Part shown: positions 28,503-36,166 of the stretch, in pieces
How positions within the stretch are numbered: the stretch's first letter is position 1
Layout: each line of letters opens with the position of its first letter
Assembly (NCBI GenBank): GCA_000961585.1
Contig: LADN01000061.1
Coordinates: 1-38,902 of the forward strand
Origin: Peptococcaceae bacterium BRH_c4a
Lineage (GTDB): Bacteria > Bacillota > Desulfotomaculia > Desulfotomaculales > Desulfocucumaceae
DNA: 38,902 bases
Reading direction: 5' to 3'
The notes under the pieces: model-generated
The model's input: the letters and a program-made list of their open reading frames with translations, nothing else
Databases searched by the model: none
Told to the model about the DNA's origin: nothing
Position numbers and translations under genes: made by a program

Positions 28503-30180
28503 CCTGCTCCACCCCCGTTCCTATATAGTGGAGAATTCCGCGTCTGGTTTGTACCGAAACATTAATAAGCTTACCGCACGAAACCCAGTCTCTGACCATG
28601 TTGAATACTTCTTTCCTGGTGATCTCCACTTCGCCCAGCTCTTCTTTTACCCCGTATTTCTCTGCTCTTTTCCACAGCCATTTTTTTGCCAGATCCAATG
28701 CCTGGTCTTCATCGAAGGTAGCGGTTTCAATTGGCCCCTGGAAGCCTTCTTCCAGTATGCTGTATGTTCCCTGCTCAGTATCGGCCCTCAGGCTAATCTG
28801 CAGAGTGGGCCTGGCCACGGCGGCCCCGATGGCGTTGGCTATGCGGGCGTATGGAGGGATCACGGGATAGCAGTCAAGGGCGGCGGCGATCTGGGTAAGG
28901 AATCCGGAGGCCGCGCCTCCCACTCCCACCACTGTATTGGGGCGGACTTTTTTCTTTTGCAAGACCTCCCACACCCTGTAAGACGGTTCCTGTTCCCACT
29001 TCTCAAACATCTTTGTAATCTCAGAGGTAATGGCTTTATTCACCAGCAACATTATTCTGGCAGCCACTTCCCAGGTTTCAATGCCTATGGGGTCCCCCAG
29101 CATTTTCATTGCCTCTTGGGCCCTTTTGGCGTCTCCCAGCTTGGTCAGCCCCAGAACTTTAAGGGCATCGGTGGGGGTGGGCATGGGTCCGCCCATACAG
29201 TAAGGTGGTCCCAACCTTTCTGAAAGTAAAATTATTTCCTTGCCCACACGTTCTATAACACTATCGCCGCCCACGGGAACTGATTTTACCGACAGTGCCC
29301 TTATGTGGGTCATATAACCGTCCAGGGCGGCCCCTTTTGAGGAAAGTAACGGCTGTCCGCTCAAAATAAGCGCCAGGTCAGAAGTGGTGCCCCCTATATC
29401 CACCACAACCGCTGTTTCTCCCGGGGGAATCAGGGCCTGAACTCCCAGTATGCTTGCCGCAGGCCCGCTGAATATGGTCTCCACAGGGGTGGCAAGGGAA
29501 GTCTTTAAGGGCATGGTGCCTCCGTCCGCCTTCAGAATGTAGACAGGGCATTTTATGCCTCTGTTATCAAGGGCGGTAAGCACTGATTGGGCGAAAAAAT
29601 GATATTTATCCCTGGTGGCGCAGGTCAGCAAAGAGGACATGATCCTTCTGGGGTAATTCAGCTGTCCTGCCACCTGGTGTCCCATATCCACTTGCCAGTC
29701 CGGGTTGGCTTTCTGTATTTTGCCGTATATTTCCTTTTCATGTTTGTTGTTGCGCAAACTGAACTTCCCCACCAGGGCCACTTTTTTATACTTCAGTGAC
29801 GACAGGCGAGCCAGGGCGCTATCTATCTCTTGATCCGACAGGGGAACTGTCTCTCTGCCCCGGTAGTCAATCACACCATTTAATATGCAGGTCTCCGTTT
29901 TGTAATTATAGTGGCTGTGCTCCATACCGGGGCCCGGAATTAATATTAGGCCTACCGGATCATATTTTTTTTCAGCGATGAGATTTGTGATCACGGTTGT
30001 ACTGAGGACCACTCTCTCTATTAAATCTGCCGGGACTCCCTTCATAATTTTATCGAAAGCCTCCAGCAGGGATGTCAGCAAGTCCTCCCGGGTGGTAACC
30101 TTTGCCCAGGCGCGCACCTGTCCCTTTTCCAGTAATACGGCGTCGGTGCATGTTCCCCCAACATCCAGGCCTATATACAA
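28492..30180 (-). CDS. Hydantoinase/oxoprolinase (HyuA-like) family ATPase
   Basis: A 562-residue protein with the N-terminal hydantoinase A/oxoprolinase domain and the actin-like ATPase core: GLDVGGTCTDAVL at the start, VVDIGGTTSDLAL in the middle and VVGVGGAASGFLTQIA near the end. It is shorter than full HyuA or 5-oxoprolinase and has no HyuB partner nearby. Related stand-alone proteins occur in methanogens and clostridia without an assigned substrate. The TTG is chosen because GAGGGGGTG lies 9 nt upstream and it gives MYIGLDVGGT; an ATG six codons earlier overlaps that site. The ribosome-binding site is formed by the edge of the degenerate repeat at 30190-30218. Confidence 0.83.
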   Translation of the reverse strand: MYIGLDVGGTCTDAVLLEKGQVRAWAKVTTREDLLTSLLEAFDKIMKGVPADLIERVVLSTTVITNLIAEKKYDPVGLILIPGPGMEHSHYNYKTETCILNGVIDYRGRETVPLSDQEIDSALARLSSLKYKKVALVGKFSLRNNKHEKEIYGKIQKANPDWQVDMGHQVAGQLNYPRRIMSSLLTCATRDKYHFFAQSVLTALDNRGIKCPVYILKADGGTMPLKTSLATPVETIFSGPAASILGVQALIPPGETAVVVDIGGTTSDLALILSGQPLLSSKGAALDGYMTHIRALSVKSVPVGGDSVIERVGKEIILLSERLGPPYCMGGPMPTPTDALKVLGLTKLGDAKRAQEAMKMLGDPIGIETWEVAARIMLLVNKAITSEITKMFEKWEQEPSYRVWEVLQKKKVRPNTVVGVGGAASGFLTQIAAALDCYPVIPPYARIANAIGAAVARPTLQISLRADTEQGTYSILEEGFQGPIETATFDEDQALDLAKKWLWKRAEKYGVKEELGEVEITRKEVFNMVRDWVSCGKLINVSVQTRRGILHYIGTGVEQGEK

Positions 30181-30189
30181 CCCAACACA

Positions 30190-30262
30190 CCCCCTCATGC
30201 ATGTCGCTTTAGGGTCTCACTTGATTATTCTCTCAGGCGGCAACGCCCGATAGGCGTTTTAA
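30190..30262. repeat. Degenerate third copy of the composite repeat
   Basis: CCCCCTCATGCATGTCGCTTTAGGGTCTC resembles the right edge of the long palindrome copies (CCTCACTGCATGTCGCTTGAGGGTC) in pieces. About 20 nt later GGCGGCAACGCC-CGATA-GGCGTTTTAAAA resembles the double hairpin block. The palindrome itself is missing. The AACGCC/GGCGTT hairpin (30242-30258) could weakly stop transcription after mutS, though its T-run is short. Confidence 0.5.
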
Positions 30263-30272
30263 AATTCCCGTA

Positions 30273-32864
30273 CTATTTAGAAACAATTGACTGTAGATTT
30301 GCCAGTATATTCAAGGCTTTTATGGGAGTGGTGTTTGCTATGTCAATCTCCCGAAGCTCTTTTACAGCCAGTTCAGCGCCATTTGTCCGCGCTGATTTTT
30401 CCTCGTATTCTGCGGGGCAACTATTCTCACCGGAGGCTGCAACCTGATCCAGGAATATTGTGGCCGATTCAAGCCCATATAGAATTTCTCTGGCCCTGTC
30501 TATGACAGAGGCTGGAAGTCCGGCCAGGGCGGCAACATGGATGCCGTAACTCCTGTCCGCCTTCCCGGGAAGGACTTTCCTTAAGAAAATAATCCTCTGG
30601 TCCTGTTCTTTTACAATGACGGTGTAGTTCTTTACTCCCTCCAGATCTTCCAGATCGGTCAGCTCATGGTAATGAGTTGAAAAAAGTGTTCTGCAATTAA
30701 TATGGCCGATAATGTATTCAACCAGAGCCCGGGCTATACTAATTCCGTCATAGGTACTGGTGCCCCTGCCCACCTCGTCCATCAGCACCAGGCTTTTTTC
30801 AGTGGCGCCGGCGATAATGTTTTTGCACTCCATCATCTCCACCATGAAGGTGCTTTGACCGCCCGCCAGGTCATCGGCTGCGCCTATGCGTGTAAAAACC
30901 CTGTCCACCACACCAATTTCAGCTTCCTCGGCGGGTATGAAACTTCCCATCTGGGCCATCAAAACCAGTAGAGCAACCTGCCGCATGTATGTGCTTTTGC
31001 CGGCCATATTTGGACCGGTAAGCAGTATAACATTATTTTGGCGGTTTATTGTGGTGTCGTTGGGAACAAAGCCACCGGTCCCCAGTACCTTTTCCACCAC
31101 GGGATGACGGCCATTCTTGATATTTATTTCTCTATTTTTAGAAATTCTAGGCCGATTGTAATTTTCCTCTACGGCTACCTCAGACAATGAAAGAATTACG
31201 TCCACCAGAGCTATAACTCCGGAGGTTCTTTGGATTCTATCAACACCGCCGGAAATATTCTCCCGGATCCGGTTAAAAAGATTGTATTCCAGGTGCGCCA
31301 GCCTGTCCCCCGCCGTTATAATTTGTTCTTCCAGCTCCTTTAATCTTGGCGTGACGTACCTTTCGGCGTTGGACAGAGTTTGCTTTCTTATAAAATATGA
31401 GGGGACAAGGCCGGTATTAGCCCTGGTTACCTCCAGGTAGTATCCGAAAACCTTATTAAAGCCTATTTTCAGGGACTTTATTCCAGTGCTGTCTTTTTCC
31501 TCAGCCTCAAGCCTGGCCAGCCAGTTTTTCCCTTCGGCTTGAATGCTTCTCAGCTTGTCAACCTCTGTACTGTAGCCGTTTTTTATTATGTTTCCGTCCT
31601 TTACCGTCAGTGGCGGGTCTTCGGAAATGGATTCCTGCAAAAGAAGGTAGAAATCAGAAAGGGGGTCGAGGTTGTCCAGGGCCTTTACGAGAAAGGATGA
31701 TTTTACGCACTCCAGTCTTTTGGCCAGCGACGGAAGTATCTTTAATGAATCTCTCAGTGACAGCATATCCCTGGCGTTGGCGGTGCCGTAGACGGCCCTG
31801 GAGGCCAGTCTTTCCAGATCATAGATGCTTTTAAGCATTTTTTTAAGGTCATGACGCAGGATAATATCGTTTTTTAGTTCCTCCACAGCATCCAGCCGGG
31901 AATTGATTTTTTCAGGCTCGGTAAGAGGCTGATCTATCCATCTCCTTATAAGCCTTCCGCCCATAGAGGTTTGTGTCCGGTCAAGAATCCATATTACGGT
32001 GCCCCATTTTCCTCCGTCCCTTAAGGAGGAACACAGCTCCAGATTCCTTCTTGTGGGCCGGTCCATCATCATAAACTGGCCGCTGGAGTACAGGGTAACG
32101 CTTTTTATCTGGGCTGCCTCTCTTTTTTGGGTTTCGTACAGGTACGACAAAAGTGATCCTGATGCCGTAAGGGCCAATGTATATCCCTCCAGAGAGTCCT
32201 GCCAGTGGCTGCCCATGCAGGAGGAAAGTTTATTAACGCATTTATCCCTGGCAAAGTGTTCATCATTGTAATAGGTTATAGTTTTGTTCAGGGAGTTGAT
32301 TTCTTCTGACAGCTGCCGGCCTTTCTGGGAGTGGGGCATGATTATTTCCGCCGGCCCCAGCCGCACCAATTCATCCATAAGCAAGGAAGCGGCTTCGGGC
32401 CCGGTGAATTGGGTGCACTGAAAGAGTCCGGTGGAAATGTCTGAAACAGCCAGTCCCAATCCTTCCGGGCCGGTGGAAACAGATACCAGGTAATTGTGAT
32501 TTTTTTCATCAAGCGATGCGCTGTCAATCACTGTCCCCGGGGTAATTACCCTTACCACTTCTCTCTTAACTATACCCTTAGCTGCCAGGGCATCTTCAGT
32601 CTGCTCACAAATCGCAACCCTGAAGCCCTTCTGGATAAGCCTGGATATGTATAGTTCGGCCGCATGATAAGGAATACCGCACATGGGGACCCTGGCGGGC
32701 TGGCCGGCGTCCCTGCCGGTGAGGGTAATTTCAAGGGCGGAGGAAGCTGTCACCGCATCCTCAAAAAACATCTCGTAAAAATCACCTAAACGAAAAAAAA
32801 GGATGGAATCTTTGTACTCTTTTTTAATATCAAGGTACTGTTGCATCATTGGGGTGTAACTCAC
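30273..32864 (-). CDS. mutS: DNA mismatch repair protein MutS
   Basis: An 863-residue MutS1 protein. The N-terminal mismatch-reading motif is GDFYEMFFEDA with Phe29 and Glu31, and the connector, lever and clamp regions follow. The ATPase has Walker A TGPNMAGKSTYMRQ, the Q-loop, Walker B LVLMDEVGRGTSTYDG and the D-loop with STHYHEL. Full length. GTG start with GGAGGG 6 nt upstream. It partners with MutL encoded further downstream on the same strand and begins its own transcription unit after a strong terminator. Confidence 0.97.
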   Translation of the reverse strand: MSYTPMMQQYLDIKKEYKDSILFFRLGDFYEMFFEDAVTASSALEITLTGRDAGQPARVPMCGIPYHAAELYISRLIQKGFRVAICEQTEDALAAKGIVKREVVRVITPGTVIDSASLDEKNHNYLVSVSTGPEGLGLAVSDISTGLFQCTQFTGPEAASLLMDELVRLGPAEIIMPHSQKGRQLSEEINSLNKTITYYNDEHFARDKCVNKLSSCMGSHWQDSLEGYTLALTASGSLLSYLYETQKREAAQIKSVTLYSSGQFMMMDRPTRRNLELCSSLRDGGKWGTVIWILDRTQTSMGGRLIRRWIDQPLTEPEKINSRLDAVEELKNDIILRHDLKKMLKSIYDLERLASRAVYGTANARDMLSLRDSLKILPSLAKRLECVKSSFLVKALDNLDPLSDFYLLLQESISEDPPLTVKDGNIIKNGYSTEVDKLRSIQAEGKNWLARLEAEEKDSTGIKSLKIGFNKVFGYYLEVTRANTGLVPSYFIRKQTLSNAERYVTPRLKELEEQIITAGDRLAHLEYNLFNRIRENISGGVDRIQRTSGVIALVDVILSLSEVAVEENYNRPRISKNREINIKNGRHPVVEKVLGTGGFVPNDTTINRQNNVILLTGPNMAGKSTYMRQVALLVLMAQMGSFIPAEEAEIGVVDRVFTRIGAADDLAGGQSTFMVEMMECKNIIAGATEKSLVLMDEVGRGTSTYDGISIARALVEYIIGHINCRTLFSTHYHELTDLEDLEGVKNYTVIVKEQDQRIIFLRKVLPGKADRSYGIHVAALAGLPASVIDRAREILYGLESATIFLDQVAASGENSCPAEYEEKSARTNGAELAVKELREIDIANTTPIKALNILANLQSIVSK

Positions 32865-32886
32865 TGTCAGCCCTCCCTGATTAAAT

Positions 32887-32895
32887 ATTATATCA
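32887..32895 (-). promoter_or_regulatory. Extended -10 promoter of mutS
   Basis: On the minus strand TGA-TATAAT lies about 22 bp ahead of the mutS start, giving a transcription start near 32880. No good -35 hexamer is seen; the AAGCTATAAGC-type repeat occupies the region upstream. Confidence 0.5.
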
Positions 32896-32901
32896 TAACG
32901 T

Positions 32902-32928
32902 GAGCTATAAGCGATAAGCTTTAAGCTT
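32902..32928. repeat. AGCTATAAGC-type short repeat ahead of mutS
   Basis: AGCTATAAGC-GATAAGC-TTTAAGC-type units in tandem, related to those at 36128-36161 and 37401-37484. Confidence 0.55.
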
Positions 32929-32930
32929 TG

Positions 32931-32963
32931 AAAAAGGAAAACCCCGGTAGTATCCGGGGTTTT
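32931..32963 (-). terminator. Terminator of the miaB-ricA/ylbF operon
   Basis: A 10-bp perfect stem AAAACCCCGG/CCGGGGTTTT with a 6-nt loop, followed on the minus strand by CCTTTTTC after the stem's own TTTT. It ends the transcript 30 nt past the ricA/ylbF-like gene. Confidence 0.85.
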
Positions 32964-32992
32964 GTTAACCTGGAACTGGCCTGGAATCAGTT

Positions 32993-33367
32993 TTAGCAGC
33001 CGCTGCAGGAGCTGCAGCCCTCATCGGAGCAACCCGAATCCTCACCGGTAATGGCGCTGGTGATAATGGTGTTGATTTTTTCGATGATTTGCTCAAAATT
33101 CTGCTGTTTAGTGAAGAAATCCACCATCAGGCTATTTTCCATCACCCGTCTTTCAAGGTCTTCGGACTCTTTTAACCGTTCCTCCGAAAGGGTGAGCCCC
33201 TGGGACTTCATTTCCATAAATTTTCTTTGCTTGGTGTTGAATTCTTCCACCAGATTTCTTGCCTCATTGTCGGTCATCATGGCCAGCTCGGCTTCCTTCA
33301 TTTGCTCCAGTTCCACCGATGATGCGATCTCCTCGCCCAGTTCTCTGGCTTTTTCCAAAATTGACAT
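32993..33367 (-). CDS. RicA/YlbF-family regulator with C-terminal cysteine cluster
   Basis: A 124-residue helical protein of the YlbF/YmcA family. In Bacillus subtilis, RicA (YmcA) is encoded next to miaB, and the RicA-RicF-RicT complex carries iron-sulfur clusters and directs RNase Y-dependent mRNA maturation, sporulation and competence. Here the same neighbourhood is kept, 36 nt after miaB. The last 12 residues hold four cysteines (113, 118, 121, 124) ending CSSCSGC, a good candidate iron-sulfur or zinc ligand set. GGAGG lies 7 nt before the ATG. Assignment to RicA rather than YlbF rests on position. Confidence 0.82.
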   Translation of the reverse strand: MSILEKARELGEEIASSVELEQMKEAELAMMTDNEARNLVEEFNTKQRKFMEMKSQGLTLSEERLKESEDLERRVMENSLMVDFFTKQQNFEQIIEKINTIITSAITGEDSGCSDEGCSSCSGC

Positions 33368-33403
33368 TTCACAACCTCCATAAATAATTCTTCAGGAAAT
33401 ATA

Positions 33404-34762
33404 CTATTCCGGCAGCGCTTCGCCCTCCAGGTAGGTAAGGGTTCCTTTTTTTATTTTTACTGCGAAGGTTCTGCCTGTGTTTCCTTCTTTGCCGGGAAAC
33501 ATTACAAGCTTATTGGTTCTTGTTCTGCCGCTAACCATCTCCGGGTTGGTTTTGCTCATGCCCTCCGCCAGAACCTGGTGTGCCTTCCCTGTTTCGCCCT
33601 CATTTATTTCGAGGGAAATCTGGTTTTGCCTTTTTATCAGTATTTCTATGCGACGGGTTTTTTCCCGGTCCGGGATCTGATCGGCCATTCTCTCGGCCGG
33701 TGTTCCGCTTCTTTTGTTGTATACGAATGTAAAGGCGGTGTCGTAGCGGACCTTTTCCAGTATATCCATGGTATCAAGGAAATCCCGTTCAGTTTCTCCA
33801 GGGAAGCCCACCATTATATCCGAAGTTATGGCGGCTGCGGGAATGTGTTGCCTGATTTTATTGATCAGTTCCAGATAGTATTCTCTGTCATAGCCCCTGT
33901 TCATTTTTTTCAGAATACTGTTACTGCCTGCCTGAATGGGTATGTGGAAATGTTCGCAAACTTTGTCCGCATTCTTTATGGCCTCTATGAGACCGTCCGT
34001 GAAATCCCTTGGATGGGATGTCATAAACCTTATTCTGAGGAGGCCTTCTATTGGGTTTAGGATGGTTAAAAGGTTGCCAAAGCCATTTTTCATGCCCAGG
34101 TCTTTACCATAGGAATTGACATTTTGCCCCAGCAGTGTTATTTCTTTGAATCCCTTTTCGGCCAAGTCCCGGGTTTCCTTCAGTATGTCCTGTGGCTGGC
34201 GGCTTCTCTCCCTTCCCCGCACATGAGGTACAATGCAGTAGGTGCAAAAATTGTCGCACCCATACATCACTGGAATCCATGCCTTCAGTCCCCCCTGCCT
34301 CCTGGCCGGGATTCCTTCCGGTATACTCTCGGGCCGGCAGATTTCCATCAGTGTTTCTTTACGGACCAAAGCCTTATTAATCATATCCGGTAGCTGGTGC
34401 AGGTTGCCGGTGCCGAATACAATATTGACATAGGGGTATCTTTTTTTAATGTGGCGGGCTGTTTCTTCCACTTGGGTCATGCAGCCGCCCACTCCTATGA
34501 TCAGTTGCGGATTCTTTTCCTTTACCTTCCGCAGCCTGCCCAGGAGTCCATAAACCTTGTTTTCTGCGGTTTCCCTGACGCAGCAGGTGTTGATGATTAG
34601 TACACCGGCCTTTTCCAGGTCATCGGTGCTGTTGTATCCCATTTGTTCCAGTATTCCGCTTATTTTTTCCGAATCGCTGTTGTTCATCTGGCAGCCGAAG
34701 GAGATAACCGAGTAAGAGTTATCCTGGCCTGAAATGGGTGTGAATAATTCTTGTTGGCTCAT
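33404..34762 (-). CDS. miaB: tRNA-2-methylthio-N6-dimethylallyladenosine synthase
   Basis: A 452-residue radical SAM methylthiotransferase. The N-terminal UPF0004 domain has the auxiliary cluster cysteines Cys24 (FGCQMN), Cys60 (NTCCVRE) and Cys94 (GGCMTQ). The radical SAM cluster is C169xxxC173xxC176, and a TRAM domain forms the last about 65 residues. It acts on the i6A37 made by MiaA. The ATG four codons after the first possible one has GGAG 6 nt upstream and is preferred. It starts the miaB-ricA/ylbF operon and is divergent from apgM. Confidence 0.96.
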   Translation of the reverse strand: MSQQELFTPISGQDNSYSVISFGCQMNNSDSEKISGILEQMGYNSTDDLEKAGVLIINTCCVRETAENKVYGLLGRLRKVKEKNPQLIIGVGGCMTQVEETARHIKKRYPYVNIVFGTGNLHQLPDMINKALVRKETLMEICRPESIPEGIPARRQGGLKAWIPVMYGCDNFCTYCIVPHVRGRERSRQPQDILKETRDLAEKGFKEITLLGQNVNSYGKDLGMKNGFGNLLTILNPIEGLLRIRFMTSHPRDFTDGLIEAIKNADKVCEHFHIPIQAGSNSILKKMNRGYDREYYLELINKIRQHIPAAAITSDIMVGFPGETERDFLDTMDILEKVRYDTAFTFVYNKRSGTPAERMADQIPDREKTRRIEILIKRQNQISLEINEGETGKAHQVLAEGMSKTNPEMVSGRTRTNKLVMFPGKEGNTGRTFAVKIKKGTLTYLEGEALPE

Positions 34763-34915
34763 TTTTTTCTCCATTTAATGGGATATCTCAAACATTCTAA
34801 TTCTCCCATATTTTTAGCCTGAAAGCAAATTGTTATTTATGGAGGAATACAACGGAAGACATAGAACTCCTATTCTATCGGAAAATGCAAATCTTTTTTG
34901 GGGGATTGCTGAATT

Positions 34916-36130
34916 ATGAAATATGTTATCATTCTGGGCGATGGAATGGCGGATACAGCATGCGAGGAACTGGGCGGCCTGACCCCCTTGCGCTATGCCA
35001 GAACCCCCAACCTGGACCGGTTGGCCGAGGGAGGCAGGATGGGACTGGCCAGGACTGTTCCCAGGGGACTTCCGCCGGGCAGCGATGTGGCCAATCTTAG
35101 TGTTATGGGCTATGATCCCGCTGTATATTACACCGGCAGGGCACCGCTGGAAGCGGTTAGTATGGGGGTTAATCTGGGCGAAAACGACGTGGCCTTTCGC
35201 TGTAACTTGGTGACACTTTCCCGGGAGGCTGTTTTTGAGAATAAGAAAATGGTGGATTATAGTGCCGGAGAAATTGAAACCCGGGACTCGTCCATTCTCA
35301 TAAAGGAATTGGACAGCTTTCTGGGCAGGAAAAGTATGAGGTTTTACCCCGGTATAAGCTATCGACACCTGATGGTGTGGAACGGTGGACCCGCCGATAC
35401 CTCCCTAACCCCTCCCCACGATATATCCGGAAGAGTTATTTCCGACCACCTTCCCCGGGGTATAGGCGGTGAAGAACTGCTGTCGGTCATGAAGGAAAGC
35501 CATCCTTTTCTCCGAGCTCACGGTGTAAATTCCGCCAGGGTGGGAAGGTCTGCCAATTCGGTTTGGTTTTGGGGACAGGGTAGAACTCCGCACCTTAAAA
35601 GCTTCAGGGAAAAATACAATCTGTCCGGATCAGTCATCTCTGCGGTGGATTTAATCAAAGGCATAGGAATTTGCGCCGGGTTGGAAGTGATAGAGGTTCC
35701 GGGGGCCACCGGGAACATTCATACCAACTTTTCAGGAAAAGCCTCGGCTGTTATTGAGGCTTTTAAAAGGGGATCGGACTATGTGTATGCGCATATAGAG
35801 GCCCCGGATGAGGCCGGACACCAGGGAGACTTAAAAACAAAGGTTAGGGCCATTGAGGAGATTGATGAGAAGGTGCTGGGGCCACTGATGGAACAAATGA
35901 AAGAGTTTGGGGAGTATAAGATAATGGTGCTTCCCGATCACCCCACCCCCCTTTCTATCAGGACGCATACCGCCGAACCGGTTCCCTTCATTATTTACCA
36001 TTCCGGTCAGACCTGCAAAAATAAAGGAGTTACCTACTGCGAGGAGGACGCTGCCAGGGGTGATCTCGTCGAAAAGGGCCACGAGCTTATGGACATGTTT
36101 ATTGGTCGCCCTGCGGGCGACCAGCGGTAA
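34916..36130 (+). CDS. apgM: ApgM-type cofactor-independent phosphoglycerate mutase (or 'proposed homoserine kinase')
   Basis: A 404-residue alkaline-phosphatase-superfamily protein of the archaeal-type 2,3-BPG-independent phosphoglycerate mutase family. Metal and catalytic residues are visible: Asp9 (ILGDGM), nucleophile Ser56 (PGSDVANLS), AHIEAPDEAGHQGD and LPDHPTP. The bacterial branch that lies beside threonine genes has been modelled as a proposed homoserine kinase. Here it is next to lysC and thrB but convergent with them, and a genuine thrB exists, which weakens that role. GGGGG precedes the ATG by 11 nt. The last codons overlap a perfect hairpin, and the stop codon lies in a second inverted repeat. 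Confidence 0.88.
   Translation: MKYVIILGDGMADTACEELGGLTPLRYARTPNLDRLAEGGRMGLARTVPRGLPPGSDVANLSVMGYDPAVYYTGRAPLEAVSMGVNLGENDVAFRCNLVTLSREAVFENKKMVDYSAGEIETRDSSILIKELDSFLGRKSMRFYPGISYRHLMVWNGGPADTSLTPPHDISGRVISDHLPRGIGGEELLSVMKESHPFLRAHGVNSARVGRSANSVWFWGQGRTPHLKSFREKYNLSGSVISAVDLIKGIGICAGLEVIEVPGATGNIHTNFSGKASAVIEAFKRGSDYVYAHIEAPDEAGHQGDLKTKVRAIEEIDEKVLGPLMEQMKEFGEYKIMVLPDHPTPLSIRTHTAEPVPFIIYHSGQTCKNKGVTYCEEDAARGDLVEKGHELMDMFIGRPAGDQR
36104..36122. repeat. Perfect hairpin in the last codons of apgM
   Basis: GGTCGCCC-TGC-GGGCGACC, an 8-bp perfect stem, encodes the final GRPAGD-type residues of ApgM. It could be a terminator stem without a T-run, or a small repeat that extended the C-terminus. 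Confidence 0.6.
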
Positions 36131-36161
36131 GCTGTAAGCTTTTTGGTTACAGCTTACCGCT
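36123..36161. terminator. Inverted repeat between convergent apgM and lysC
   Basis: A perfect 15-bp inverted repeat (AGCGGTAAGCTGTAA/TTACAGCTTACCGCT, 9-nt loop with TTTTT) spans the apgM stop codon and ends 6 nt before the lysC stop. It could act as a bidirectional terminator, though T-runs are poor on both sides. It belongs to the GTAAGCTRTAAGC repeat family. Confidence 0.5.
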
Positions 36162-36166
36162 TACCG

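Noticed and set aside
34861-34876. Operator-like palindrome TAGAA-N6-TTCTA in the miaB-apgM divergent gap
   Set aside because: Short and AT-rich; no regulator or second copy supports it.
34814-35368. 184-residue minus-strand frame opposite the start of apgM
   Set aside because: It lies almost wholly inside the well-supported apgM gene on the other strand and resembles no family.
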